Assembly (NCBI GenBank): GCA_027493955.1
Contig: JAOSJT010000001.1
Coordinates: forward strand, 945,131-1,009,130
Source: Bacteroidia bacterium
GTDB lineage: Bacteria; Bacteroidota; Ignavibacteria; SZUA-365
DNA: 64,000 nt
Direction of reading: 5' to 3'
Of the stretch, positions 1 through 9,872 are shown piece after piece (position 1 is the stretch's first letter; each line of letters opens with the position of its first letter). The notes under the pieces were generated by a model, which had not been told where the DNA came from, ran no database searches, and saw only the letters and a program-made list of their open reading frames with translations. The position numbers and the translations under genes are program-made.

Positions 1-224
1 ACGGATCGGACCCCGCCTGGACGGAATCTTCGCACATACCTCGCTCCGTTTTCCCGAGAGTGACGGTGCCTGCCGTAGTGGCGAAGCGCACCCGACAGCG
101 CTCTTTCATTCTCATGTGAAATGCGTATCTTTGATATTGTCACGTTCTACAGACAGCACGCACCGCCTGTTGAGGAGCGCTTCATCCTGTATTCTTTGGA
201 CGAAAGAAGAAACGTTTCATCTCG

Positions 225-2009
225 ATGATGCATGATTCCGTACGAAATACCCGGCCGCGTCCCGGTAACGATCACGGTATCGACCCGGCCATACTGGACG
301 CCATTCGCAGCGGTGCCATGACCATCGGCGAGGCCCTCGAGCGGGAGCGTGAACGACTGGCTTCGGAGAAGGGTCTGACACGAGACGGTGTGGCGCACTG
401 GAATCGTCCGACGGAGCGAGCCTTCACACGCAAGGAGAGGGAACACACCACCGTGCTCTTCGGCGGCCTGACGTGGAAGCACGAGCGATTGATACAGGCG
501 AATCTGCGCCGCCTCGGCTACAAGGCGGAGTATCTGCCGGCACCTGACGGACGCGCATACGAGAAAGGCAAGGAATTCAGCAATAACGGTCTGTGCAATC
601 CGACGTACTTCACCGTCGGCTGCCTGATCGCCTATCTCCAGGATCTGGAAGCTTCCGGGCTGTCACGCACGGACATCATCGATTCCTATATCTTTTTCAC
701 TGCGGGCGCATGCGGACCCTGTCGCTTCGGGATGTACGAATCGGAGTACCGTCTCGCTTTGCGCAATGCGGGCTTCGACGGTTTCCGCGTTCTGATTCTT
801 CAGCAACAAGGCGGCCTCGATCAGACTGCGGAGAACGCCGGCCTGGAGATGAATCTGGATTTTACCCTCGGCATTGTCAACGCGTTTGTTCTCGCCGATG
901 TGCTCAACGATCTCGCCTATCGCACGCGTCCGTATGAACGCACGGCGGGTGCGACCGACCGTGCTCTCGAAGCGGCGATGGAACACGTGGCACGGGCAGT
1001 CGAAACCTTGCCGGTGCTGCGGCCGTCCCGCACGCTCACAACACTTCTCGGACGCCGCACGGCGGGTACGGCTCTCGCACTTAAAAAATTTCGCAGGCAT
1101 ATTTTTGGACAGGAGCTTCTACGGGCGTTGCGTGAGGCGCGGACGTACTTCACCGACATAGAAACCGATCGCACCCGCGTCAAGCCTCTCGTGAAAATCA
1201 CCGGTGAGTTCTGGGCTCAAACAACGGAAGGGGATGGCAATTTTCGCATGTTCCGCTTCCTCGAGCAGGAAGGGGCCGAGGTGCTCATCGAACCCATCAC
1301 TCCCTGGCTGCTGTACCTGCTCCATCAGGAAAAACAGGCGCGTCGCGACCGACGCCTGTTGGATGTTGATCCTTCGCTGCCGCGCGTGCGCAAGCTCTCG
1401 CGGAAAGCGGCATCACTGTTCCGCTATGCGCAGGCACAGTCGCTGCTCACCCTGGCCGAATATTTCTATGCGCGCGAGTACCGCCGCTACCGACGCGCGA
1501 TGCACGACATCCCGCAGTCCTTGCCGGATCAGTACCATTTTTCCAGAATCGCTTCCCGTTATTTCAATACCCGCATCGAGGGGGGAGAAGGCCATCTGGA
1601 GGTGGCGAAGACGATTTACTACTCGGAAAACGCGCTCTGTCACATGATGCTCTCGCTGAAACCCTTCGGCTGTCTGCCCAGCACACAGTCCGACGGTGTG
1701 CAATCCGCTGTCGTCGCCCATCATAAGGATATTCTCTTCCTCCCGATCGAAACCTCGGGTGAAGGCGAGATCAACGCCCAGAGCCGTGTCCAGATGATGC
1801 TGGCGGATGCGCGTGAGCGGGCCAGGGACGAGTTCGAACGCGCGCTTGCGGACAACTGCTTGTCCGTCGAAGCGTTACGCGAGGCCATGGAACACCATCC
1901 GGAACTGCGTTCCGCTTTTCTGCGACTTCCGCCCGACGGAAAACACGCGGGTACCGCGGCCCGGTTTGTCCGGCATGTGGCCGCACTGTCGAGGAGGACA
2001 GCGCGATGA
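225..2009 (+). CDS. 2-hydroxyacyl-CoA dehydratase-type (HgdB/COG3581-like) protein
   Basis: 594 aa. It resembles the component that in many bacteria forms the C-terminal part of large CoA-enzyme activase proteins related to 2-hydroxyglutaryl-CoA dehydratase. Cysteine-containing blocks typical of these iron-sulfur proteins are visible: SNNGLCNPTYFTVGC near residue 125 and GACGPCRFGMYESEY near residue 162. The start is an ATG directly followed by a second ATG; a weak GAAAGAAGA lies about 14 bases upstream. The stop overlaps the next gene by ATGA, so the two are almost certainly translated together and work together. In this family an ATP-driven activase passes one electron to a dehydratase or reductase. 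The substrate cannot be read from sequence. Bases 1-224 upstream hold no gene I can support. Confidence 0.75.
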   Translation: MMHDSVRNTRPRPGNDHGIDPAILDAIRSGAMTIGEALERERERLASEKGLTRDGVAHWNRPTERAFTRKEREHTTVLFGGLTWKHERLIQANLRRLGYKAEYLPAPDGRAYEKGKEFSNNGLCNPTYFTVGCLIAYLQDLEASGLSRTDIIDSYIFFTAGACGPCRFGMYESEYRLALRNAGFDGFRVLILQQQGGLDQTAENAGLEMNLDFTLGIVNAFVLADVLNDLAYRTRPYERTAGATDRALEAAMEHVARAVETLPVLRPSRTLTTLLGRRTAGTALALKKFRRHIFGQELLRALREARTYFTDIETDRTRVKPLVKITGEFWAQTTEGDGNFRMFRFLEQEGAEVLIEPITPWLLYLLHQEKQARRDRRLLDVDPSLPRVRKLSRKAASLFRYAQAQSLLTLAEYFYAREYRRYRRAMHDIPQSLPDQYHFSRIASRYFNTRIEGGEGHLEVAKTIYYSENALCHMMLSLKPFGCLPSTQSDGVQSAVVAHHKDILFLPIETSGEGEINAQSRVQMMLADARERARDEFERALADNCLSVEALREAMEHHPELRSAFLRLPPDGKHAGTAARFVRHVAALSRRTAR

Positions 2010-5000
2010 GCCACGAACGTCCGCGCTACCTGATCGGCCTCGATGTGGGCAGCACGACGGTTAAGGCTGTCGTCGCGCATACCGAAGACGGATCTGTGAT
2101 CTGGAAAGACTATCAGCGACATGAAACCCGGCAGGCGGAGAAAGTGCTGGAGTTTCTCCTGCGCATCGAGAGCGAATTCGGTGACGCACCCGGGCAATGC
2201 AGCGTCTACATCACCGGTTCCGGAGGCAAGACCCTCGCACCTGTGATCGGGGCGCGCTTCGTGCAGGAGGTCACCGCTGTGGCGCTTGCCGCCGAGAGGC
2301 GCTGTCCCCGCGCCGGCTCCGCGATTGAATTGGGCGGACAGGATGCGAAAATTCTGATTTTTCAGCGGGATGCGGAAAGCGGCCGTTCGAAGAAAATCGC
2401 ATCCATGAACGACAAGTGTGCCGGCGGGACGGGAGCGGTGATAGATAAAATCAACGCGAAACTCCGGCTTTCCCCGTCGGATTTGTCCATGCTCCGCTAC
2501 GAGGGTGTGCGTGTCCATCCCGTCGCGGGAAAATGCGGGGTGTTCGCCGAAACCGACATCAACAGTCTGCAAAAACAGGGGGTACCTCCACAGGAATTGA
2601 TGGCCTCCCTGTTCGAGTCCATCGTACAGCAGAATCTCTCGGTGCTCACGCGCGGAAATACTCTTCTGCCGGATGTGTTGCTGCTTGGAGGCCCGAATAC
2701 CTTCATTCCCGGCCTCGTCGAATGCTGGCAGCACAATATCCCTCCTATCTGGGAGGAACGCGGTGTGTCTCTGCCTCCCGGCACGACCCCTTCAGACCTG
2801 ATTTACGTACCCCCGGATGCGCAGTATTTCGCCGCGCTGGGCTGCGTGGAGCATGCCTTGCGCAGCGACGATCACGACAGCTTTCTGGGAAGCTCGGCGC
2901 TCCGTGAATTCATTACGGCAGATCGTGGAGCGCTGAAGCGGGAAAAAGCCGGCGCACCGCTCTGTGCGGATACCGCTGAGCTGGAGGAGTTCCGTCGGCA
3001 CTACACCCGTCCCGATTTTGCACCGGCGGTGCTTCATCCCGCAACGCGCTTCGACGCGTATCTCGGCATCGACGGCGGATCCACATCCACAAAGGGTGTT
3101 CTTATCGACAGGCAGAGACGGGTGGCGTTCAAGGCCTATCGTCTGTCCGGCGGCAATCCTATAGAAGACAGCAGGGAGATTATCACCGCGCTTCGCTCGC
3201 AGGTTGAGGAGCAGGGCTCCTCACTGCGCATTCTCGGTGTGGGCACTACCGGGTACGCCAAGGATATCCTCAAGGATTCCTTCGGAGCCGACGTCGCCCT
3301 CGTTGAAACCGTGGCGCATACACAGGCCGCCAGACACTTCTATCCGGATGCGGACGTGATCTGCGATGTCGGAGGTCAGGACATCAAACTCATTCTGCTT
3401 CATGAAGGTCGCGTTGTTGATTTCAAGTTGAATACGCAGTGCTCGGCAGGGAATGGCTACTTCCTCCAAAGCACGGCGGAAAGTTTCGGCTTCGATGTGG
3501 ATGACTTCGCGGAGGCCGCTTTTCGCGCTACGCAGGTTCCGGAATTCGGCTTCGGCTGCGCGGTGTTTCTGCAATCGGATATCGTGGACTTTCAGCGCCA
3601 GGGTTGGAGCCGCGAAGAGATCATGGCGGGTCTCGCAAAGGTGCTGCCGAAAAATATCTGGCTCTACGTATCACAGATCACGAATCTCGAGATGCTCGGG
3701 GGCACCTTCGTTCTGCAGGGCGGTACGCAACGAAATCTTGCAGCCGTCAAAGCGCAGGTGGACTTCATCAGGAAGAAGTTTCATTCTCTCGATCCCACGA
3801 TCATCGTCCATGAACACACGGGCGAGGCCGGTGCCATCGGCGCGGCGCTTGAATCCGCGCGTCTGCACGCGTCCGGAAGGGAAACGACGTTCATCGGTTT
3901 GGATGCGGCCGAGTATATTCGCTTCACCTCGAGACGGGATGAATCTACACGCTGTAACTTTTGCAAAAACAATTGCTTACGCACATTTATTGATGTTGAT
4001 ACCGCCGACAGCGATGAAACGCGCCGACTTATCATCGCCACGTGTGAAAAGGGAAGTGTCGAGGAAGCGGATGAGATGCGAACCATTGCACGCGACCTTT
4101 CCCGCATCCGCAAACAATTCCCGAATTATGCCGACGTAGCCGCAAGACTGGCATTTACCTCCTTCGTTCAGACGAATGAAACCGCATCCCGCATCGGAAC
4201 CCCCGGCGGAAAAAGCAGAGGAGAAATCCGTATCGGCATTCCGCGCGCCTTGAATCTGTACGCGCATGCCCCATTTTTCACAGCCTATTTTCAGACACTC
4301 GGCATTGCCTTCGAGAATATCGTTTTCTCGTCGCCCACCACAGACAGTCTGTATCGTGAAGGGAGCCGGCGAGGAGCCATCGATCCCTGCTTCCCGAGCA
4401 AACTGGCTCTTTCGCACGTGCACAACCTGCTCAATACGCATCATGCGCGCAGACCTCTCGACGCCGTCTTTTTTCCGATGGTAGACGACATGCCAAGCGA
4501 TCTGCACGGTACCCAGGCGTCGAAGGCCTGTCCGACCATCACCGGCACGGTCGAGTCGGTAGAAGCCGCTTTTACCAAGGAATCGGACGTATTTGCCGAA
4601 CTTGGTCTTCCGTATGTGCATCCTTTCCTGAATCTGGCGGATCACCGGCTTGCGGAGCGGCAGCTTTTCGACGGATTGCGTCCTTTTCTGGCTCCGGGAG
4701 TGGAGGAGCACGGCGCAGCGATGCGTGCGGGCTATATGGCGCTGAATCACTTTCACGATGCGCTGCGCAGCCAGGCGCGTGATACCCTGCTTGAACTGGA
4801 AGAGGAAAAACGTATCGGCATCGTCTTGCTCGGCCGGCCGTATCACAACGATCCCGGCATCAATCATGGCATCCCGGCCGAATTTCAGAAACTCGGCTAC
4901 CCAGTGTTCACGCAGGATGCCTTGCCGACGGACGATGAAACTCTGCAACGCGTATTCGGCGACGATATGGCGCAGGGACGCATTCCGCATCCGATGAGTA

Positions 5001-5443
5001 TCGACGACGTCTGGAAAAACAGCTACAGTGAAAACACGAACCGCAAGGTGTGGGCCGCGAAATTCGTGGCGCGCCATCCCAATCTCGTCGCGCTGGAATT
5101 ATCAAGCTTCAAATGTGGTCACGATGGTCCCATCTATGCTGTCGTGCAGGAAATCATCGAGTGCTCGGGAACCCCGTATTTTTCCTTCAAGGATATCGAC
5201 GAAAACCGTCCCAGCGGGAGCATCAGGATTCGCGTGGAAACCATAGGGTATTTTCTTAAACGGTATCGCGAAACTCTTGAAAATAAAATTCATTTGCAGG
5301 CCGAACTTCAAGCGGAATTACGATCCTACGAAGCCCGTCTGCTCGCGGCCCTCGGTGCGGCTCCCGCAGCCCATCCGCACTTCGCGCAGCCGGCCCGCCC
5401 TGATCTCATTCCCATAGAAATCCATCGCAAACCGCTCGAATGA
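2006..5443 (+). CDS. Double BadF/BadG-type ASKHA activase with DUF2229-like C-terminus
   Basis: 1145 aa. Two ASKHA ATPase domains stand in tandem. Domain 1 begins with GLDVGSTTVKAVV near residue 11, has ELGGQDAKI near 109, and cysteines C138 (MNDKCAGGTG) and C177 (GKCGVF). Domain 2 has GIDGGSTSTKGVLID near 354, DVGGQDIKLI near 454, and cysteines C479 and C518. In homodimeric activases such as HgdC the two equivalent cysteines of each subunit hold a [4Fe-4S] cluster between subunits; here one chain carries both halves. A CxxCxxxC motif follows at residues 650-657, then a region resembling DUF2229/COG3580 to the end. The start overlaps the stop of the preceding HgdB-like gene. Likely role: ATP-driven electron injection into the partner protein. 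Family confident, substrate unknown. Confidence 0.85.
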   Translation: MSHERPRYLIGLDVGSTTVKAVVAHTEDGSVIWKDYQRHETRQAEKVLEFLLRIESEFGDAPGQCSVYITGSGGKTLAPVIGARFVQEVTAVALAAERRCPRAGSAIELGGQDAKILIFQRDAESGRSKKIASMNDKCAGGTGAVIDKINAKLRLSPSDLSMLRYEGVRVHPVAGKCGVFAETDINSLQKQGVPPQELMASLFESIVQQNLSVLTRGNTLLPDVLLLGGPNTFIPGLVECWQHNIPPIWEERGVSLPPGTTPSDLIYVPPDAQYFAALGCVEHALRSDDHDSFLGSSALREFITADRGALKREKAGAPLCADTAELEEFRRHYTRPDFAPAVLHPATRFDAYLGIDGGSTSTKGVLIDRQRRVAFKAYRLSGGNPIEDSREIITALRSQVEEQGSSLRILGVGTTGYAKDILKDSFGADVALVETVAHTQAARHFYPDADVICDVGGQDIKLILLHEGRVVDFKLNTQCSAGNGYFLQSTAESFGFDVDDFAEAAFRATQVPEFGFGCAVFLQSDIVDFQRQGWSREEIMAGLAKVLPKNIWLYVSQITNLEMLGGTFVLQGGTQRNLAAVKAQVDFIRKKFHSLDPTIIVHEHTGEAGAIGAALESARLHASGRETTFIGLDAAEYIRFTSRRDESTRCNFCKNNCLRTFIDVDTADSDETRRLIIATCEKGSVEEADEMRTIARDLSRIRKQFPNYADVAARLAFTSFVQTNETASRIGTPGGKSRGEIRIGIPRALNLYAHAPFFTAYFQTLGIAFENIVFSSPTTDSLYREGSRRGAIDPCFPSKLALSHVHNLLNTHHARRPLDAVFFPMVDDMPSDLHGTQASKACPTITGTVESVEAAFTKESDVFAELGLPYVHPFLNLADHRLAERQLFDGLRPFLAPGVEEHGAAMRAGYMALNHFHDALRSQARDTLLELEEEKRIGIVLLGRPYHNDPGINHGIPAEFQKLGYPVFTQDALPTDDETLQRVFGDDMAQGRIPHPMSIDDVWKNSYSENTNRKVWAAKFVARHPNLVALELSSFKCGHDGPIYAVVQEIIECSGTPYFSFKDIDENRPSGSIRIRVETIGYFLKRYRETLENKIHLQAELQAELRSYEARLLAALGAAPAAHPHFAQPARPDLIPIEIHRKPLE

Positions 5444-6441
5444 GACGCGTCCGACGCCGTTTCTCCCTCTATCTGTTGCTGTTGCCGCATATGTTCACCG
5501 TATCCGTGTTCGCGCAGCACGGCGTGGATATCTGCTATTTCGGCGATTCCATCACCGAGGGTTGGATAGAAGCGGTGTTCCGGCCCGGACAATCGTATCC
5601 CGCCAAAACCGATTCGCTGCTGATAGCGTCCGGCCGGGATATCAGATCACTGCACAGCGGAAGGGGAGGTGAGACGACGGATGACGCACTCGCCCGCATT
5701 GACTCGGATGTCCTTCGACACACGCCGCGCATCGTTATACTGGCATTTGGCAGCAATGACTGGTTTGTGTGGGGTAATCCGCCCTTCCAGCGCGTACAGC
5801 ATGAGCGCTATGCGCGCAATCTGCGCGTGCTGATCCGGAAGGTACGTGGAATAGGAGCTATTCCTGTGCTTCTCACTCCACCCGTCGCGGTCCAGCACAG
5901 ACTGTATGCCCTGTTTGATTCCATGCTCTATGCCGGTCTGGGCGGAGCGGAGTTTTGCAGCGAACGCTACGCCCGTACCGCGGCCCAGGTGGCACGGGAG
6001 GAACATGCCTTATGGCTCGAGAGCGTATCCTCTGACGATAGGGAGCGATTTCTCGGCTCGGATGGTGTGCACCTGTTGGCCGAGGGACATCATGCGCTTG
6101 CTGAAGCGCTCGCACGCTTGCTTTCCGGCATTCTGGATTCCACCGCGACGATACCACTCACTTCAACCGTAGACCTCTATCCCGTTCCGTATCAACCCTC
6201 GACGCATCAGCATCTCATAGTTTCCATTGCTACACGAGCAGAAGAAGAAGTGCAGGTCCGCATTATTGATTTCGGGGGCAGGGAAGTCCGGAAATTCGTA
6301 TATTTCGCGTGGTCCGCAGGCACGCAGTATCTGCTCTGGGACGGCAGGACGACAAACGGAACACCCGCCGCCGCAGGCGCATATACCGTGTTTGTGCGAG
6401 CCGGATCGCGATATTCGCGCCATCAGCTGCTCATACTGTAA
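5440..6441 (+). CDS. Secreted SGNH/GDSL hydrolase with FlgD-like C-terminus
   Basis: 333 aa. An N-terminal signal peptide ends around FAQ. The SGNH blocks are visible: FGDSITEGW near residue 31 (nucleophile Ser), FGSNDWF near 104 (block III), and SDGVHL near 206 (catalytic Asp/His). Residues about 245-333 form a FlgD-like/Ig-like tail (VRIIDFGGREVRKF, LLWDGRTTNGTPAAAGAY) of the kind found on surface or T9SS proteins of this group. The ATG overlaps the stop of the activase gene, yet the function looks unrelated. Probable extracytoplasmic esterase or carbohydrate O-deacetylase, paired with the secreted deacetylase that follows. Confidence 0.8.
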   Translation: MRRVRRRFSLYLLLLPHMFTVSVFAQHGVDICYFGDSITEGWIEAVFRPGQSYPAKTDSLLIASGRDIRSLHSGRGGETTDDALARIDSDVLRHTPRIVILAFGSNDWFVWGNPPFQRVQHERYARNLRVLIRKVRGIGAIPVLLTPPVAVQHRLYALFDSMLYAGLGGAEFCSERYARTAAQVAREEHALWLESVSSDDRERFLGSDGVHLLAEGHHALAEALARLLSGILDSTATIPLTSTVDLYPVPYQPSTHQHLIVSIATRAEEEVQVRIIDFGGREVRKFVYFAWSAGTQYLLWDGRTTNGTPAAAGAYTVFVRAGSRYSRHQLLIL

Positions 6442-6453
6442 CGGAGTGCTCTC

Positions 6454-7599
6454 ATGCGACAATTGCTCGTTCTTTCGTTCTTCCTCGCCTCCACAGCGGT
6501 ATCCCAGATTCTTCCCAGCGGTAACGATCCTTCCATGTACAAGGTGGGTTACGATATACCCGCTGGCGTGGAGCACGGCACCTGGGATTTTGACGAATGG
6601 CCGGGCGTGGATCACAAAGTCGTGTACACGAAAAATTTCATGTACGGTGATGCGAACGAAAAAGTGAAAATCGATTATAATCTGAGCGTATTCGAGAAGA
6701 CTGATCACACGGGCTATCTGAGAACTCCCGCGGAACTTTCCTCCCGTTTCACATCCATGAACGCGGCGTTGAGCGGCCATCGGAGCATCATCGGTATTTT
6801 CACGCATCCCGACGACGAAATTCTTCTCGCCGGTGGATTGTTCGCGTGGGCTGCGGAGCGAGGCATGAATGCGAAAATCTATCTCGTCTCGAATGGCGCT
6901 GATGGTTCGAAGGGATTCACCGACGCTCCCGCGTCAGAACTTGGGGGGTACAACTGCTTCGGCATCATGCCGGACGGGAAAGTGCGCGTCGCCACCGATC
7001 GCATGGGACGCGAAAAGGAACGCATCCTCCGGGCCTATGCAAAAAGACTCGGCGTGTCCGTTGAAATTCTTCCGGTAGCGCTTCAACTCGATGGCAAGAA
7101 CATCGTTCAGGTAGGCGAGTTTGCGGGGTTGGATTTCAAGAAAACTTTCGCACCGGGATCAGACGCACGGAAGGCCATCGAGCGCTCTATCGTCGAAATG
7201 CTGCAGCGTGAACGTCCCGAAGTGGTGGTAACGCACGGCTCCGGGGGTGAATACGCCAACTATCTGCACAAAACGGTCCATCAGATCGTCAAGACCTCCG
7301 TCATCTCCCTGAAGTCTTTACTGCGCTGCAAACTGTTTACCGGTTTCCCTGAATACAATTACGACGATCGCATAACGCATTTTCTGGATCTGCGTGACGG
7401 GACGCAGGCCTGGCAGAAAAAGCATGATGCTTTCAAGGGACTCGAATTCGTCTATCAACCGGGCAATGACTACGACAAGCCATGGAATCCGAATGATGCC
7501 CTCATGGACGGGGTGTTCGTGAAGGACTACGGCTATACACCGATTGAGGGTAAACCACCCAGATACGAGTTTTTTCAATTGCTTGATGCCGGCAATTAA
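6454..7599 (+). CDS. Secreted PIG-L/LmbE-family deacetylase
   Basis: 381 aa. A short signal peptide (LLVLSFFLASTAVSQ) is followed by a family-atypical N-terminal region of about 100 residues. The PIG-L fold then begins with the zinc motif THPDDE near residue 116, and a second ligand cluster is seen in NYLHKTVHQ near 270. PIG-L enzymes remove N-acetyl groups from sugars such as GlcNAc in a zinc-dependent reaction. GGAG lies 8 bases before the ATG. It starts 12 bases after the SGNH hydrolase stop, so two exported hydrolases acting on acetylated glycans are probably co-expressed. A second, cytosolic PIG-L protein is encoded at 13329. Confidence 0.8.
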   Translation: MRQLLVLSFFLASTAVSQILPSGNDPSMYKVGYDIPAGVEHGTWDFDEWPGVDHKVVYTKNFMYGDANEKVKIDYNLSVFEKTDHTGYLRTPAELSSRFTSMNAALSGHRSIIGIFTHPDDEILLAGGLFAWAAERGMNAKIYLVSNGADGSKGFTDAPASELGGYNCFGIMPDGKVRVATDRMGREKERILRAYAKRLGVSVEILPVALQLDGKNIVQVGEFAGLDFKKTFAPGSDARKAIERSIVEMLQRERPEVVVTHGSGGEYANYLHKTVHQIVKTSVISLKSLLRCKLFTGFPEYNYDDRITHFLDLRDGTQAWQKKHDAFKGLEFVYQPGNDYDKPWNPNDALMDGVFVKDYGYTPIEGKPPRYEFFQLLDAGN

Positions 7600-7605
7600 A
7601 CCTGC

Positions 7606-8703
7606 ATGAACATCATCCATTTCGCCAATCATTTTTCACCGCGCATTGGTGGCGTGGAATTGAGTGTCGCCTGCACCGCCGAAGCCCAGGCGCGGAGAGG
7701 CCATCGGGTGACAGTTCTCACCGAAACACCTTCGTCCGAAGATCCGGCACGTCCGTATCAGGTGAAGCGATTTTCCGTTCCCATCCGGCGGCCGTTCACA
7801 CGCCTGCTGTACTGGCGGTGGATGTGGCAAAACAGAGCATGGATAGGCGCGGCGGACGTTCTGCACTTTCACGACTACACGACGTTTCTCCATTGGTTCT
7901 CTCCCCTCAGACTGCTCATACGCAAGCCGCGCTACGTCATCACTTTTCATGGCTTCGAGGGGATGCCGATTCGACGGCGGCACAAGGTGTTTCGCTCCGT
8001 CACGGCACGATGCATGCACGTCTGTTTGGGCGTCGGTTCGTATCTCGCGCAGTATTACGCGCATCGCTTCGACGCCTTTTATCTTGGCGCGCCGGTACGC
8101 GCCCTGGGTGTGCTGCCGCGAGGTGACGCCGCTACCTTTGCGTATGTTGGCCGCCTTGCACCGGATACCGGCATCGTGGAGTTTCTGCGCGATCTCGAAA
8201 CGGTCGTCTCGGGCCGCTCTCTGCACGCCACCGTCCGGCTGGCGGGCGAGGGCAGCGCCGGAGAGACACTACGTGCGCGAACATCCGCATACCTTCGCAT
8301 GGAGTTCCGAGGAATGGTGACCGATCCGGAAGCCGTGTACACGGGTGCGGGCATGATCGTCGCCACGGGTTTCCTCGCACTGTTTGACGCGTTCAGGACA
8401 GGTATTCCCGTGATCATTCCTGCATACAACACACTGAAACTTCGCTACGCCCGATCCATACCCGGGATAGAGGACATGGCTTTCGTTCTTCCAGACTCCG
8501 AAAGCGCAGTTGCCACGCTTCGGAACCTTCTGGATGGCAGCGCTGAGGAGCTTGCGCGGGCACGTGCGGCGCGGGCCTCGGAGTGGATTCGCGGACGGAG
8601 CTGGGACGAGGTCGCGGAAGTATTGGATGTCTGGTATCAGTCTTCACACACGAACGAACGAGAAACAGAAGTGCAAGCAGGGAGAAGCGGCGTATGCGCG
8701 TGA
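7606..8703 (+). CDS. Glycosyltransferase, family 4-like
   Basis: 365 aa, GT-B fold. The N-terminus IIHFANHFSPRIGGVELSV and HRVTVLTE are typical of GT4 enzymes, and HFHDYTTFLH and VITFHGFEG fit the N-terminal Rossmann domain. The C-terminal domain has YVGRLAPDTGI near residue 184. The usual GT4 EX7E motif is degenerate here (GFLALFDAFRTGIPVI), so donor binding may be altered. It starts 6 bases after the PIG-L gene stop and its end overlaps the next glycosyltransferase by 10 bases. Probable first gene of the glycan cluster; sugar specificity unknown. Confidence 0.75.
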   Translation: MNIIHFANHFSPRIGGVELSVACTAEAQARRGHRVTVLTETPSSEDPARPYQVKRFSVPIRRPFTRLLYWRWMWQNRAWIGAADVLHFHDYTTFLHWFSPLRLLIRKPRYVITFHGFEGMPIRRRHKVFRSVTARCMHVCLGVGSYLAQYYAHRFDAFYLGAPVRALGVLPRGDAATFAYVGRLAPDTGIVEFLRDLETVVSGRSLHATVRLAGEGSAGETLRARTSAYLRMEFRGMVTDPEAVYTGAGMIVATGFLALFDAFRTGIPVIIPAYNTLKLRYARSIPGIEDMAFVLPDSESAVATLRNLLDGSAEELARARAARASEWIRGRSWDEVAEVLDVWYQSSHTNERETEVQAGRSGVCA

Positions 8704-9872
8704 GCGACACACAGCATTTCATGATTTTCGGCCTGACCTCGTGGGATTCCTTTCCGCAGCGCGAACAAGGGCTTGCGCGCGAGCTGGCTGCACAGGGCCA
8801 CGAGGTGGACGTCATCGAAATGCCCGCATCCATGGCGGGAAAAACCCACGGAGTACTTCAGAAGCTGTTCACTCCGCTTGCACGCGACCGCGGTTTTCTG
8901 CGAAGCGAAACGCCGGCCAACCTGCGGGTGCACATCCCGCCCGTCATGCCCACCGGCTTCCGGAACACACTGACACCCATGGTGGACCGTTTGCTCTTTC
9001 GCCGCTGGTTTTCGGAAACCTTCCGCGGAGTGGATATGCGATCCAGCATTGGCCTGATCATGATGCCTCTGTGGTGGGGACGTTTTCTCGAACGCGATGT
9101 GTTCGACCCCGGTTTTCTCGTGTATGACATCGCGGATGCGCTGGAAGTGCAAAGCCGGAGTCCGCGAACGCTCAGCCGACTTCGGGATTGCGAGCATCTG
9201 CTCTCCCGCGAAGCGGATCTGGTGACCTTCAGTGCGCAGGAGATGCAGAGAGAGGTTGATATCCTGTTTCCCGGGGTGGCATCCCTCTTCCTTCCGAACG
9301 CGGTGTCCAGGGAATTTGTGGAGCAGTGCGCTGTGCGCAACGGCAATCCTGCCACAGAAAAGAAGGAAATCGGGTACGTCGGTTCAACCTGCGGGAAATG
9401 GTTCGATGCGGACCTGCTGCTGGAGGTGATACGCTCCTTCCCGGATTGCACCGTATCGATTCTGGGGCCGGTGGACAAGCACCTCGCCGCGCGCTGCGCA
9501 CAGCATGCGAATGTGCGTTTGCACGGCTTCGTTCCGCACAAGCAGCTTCCCGAGCATCTGCTCCGATTCGATGTCGCCATCATTCCATTCCGGCAGAACG
9601 GCATCACACGCATTGTGAATCCCCTGAAGCTCTATGAGTACGCCTCGGCGGGACTACCCATGGTGGCAACATACACCGACGAACTCCGCAATTACGCTCC
9701 GCTCGTGACCCTGGCACGCGATGCCGGGAGCTTCCTTCAGGCCATCGCCGATGCATTGGAATCCGACGCGCAGGACGTGCGCGAGAAGCGCCGTTCTTTC
9801 GCAATGGCGAACACCTGGACGGAGCGGGTCCATCGCTTGCTCGCGGTGCTGAAACGACAGGCGGACAATTGA
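8694..9872 (+). CDS. Glycosyltransferase (GT4-like, GT-B fold)
   Basis: 392 aa. I chose the ATG at 8694 because GGGAG lies 8-13 bases upstream and the protein then begins with a natural GT-B N-terminus (FMIFGLTSWDSFPQREQ, GHEVDVIEMP). A longer in-frame form from 8583 would only add a frame-shifted copy of the upstream gene. The C-terminal domain has GYVGSTCGKWFDADLLLEVI and the nucleotide-sugar region IVNPLKLYEYASAGLPMVA, with Glu in the position usual for such enzymes. Part of the 7606-14129 operon. Likely adds a sugar to a lipid-linked or envelope glycan. Confidence 0.75.
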   Translation: MRVSDTQHFMIFGLTSWDSFPQREQGLARELAAQGHEVDVIEMPASMAGKTHGVLQKLFTPLARDRGFLRSETPANLRVHIPPVMPTGFRNTLTPMVDRLLFRRWFSETFRGVDMRSSIGLIMMPLWWGRFLERDVFDPGFLVYDIADALEVQSRSPRTLSRLRDCEHLLSREADLVTFSAQEMQREVDILFPGVASLFLPNAVSREFVEQCAVRNGNPATEKKEIGYVGSTCGKWFDADLLLEVIRSFPDCTVSILGPVDKHLAARCAQHANVRLHGFVPHKQLPEHLLRFDVAIIPFRQNGITRIVNPLKLYEYASAGLPMVATYTDELRNYAPLVTLARDAGSFLQAIADALESDAQDVREKRRSFAMANTWTERVHRLLAVLKRQADN

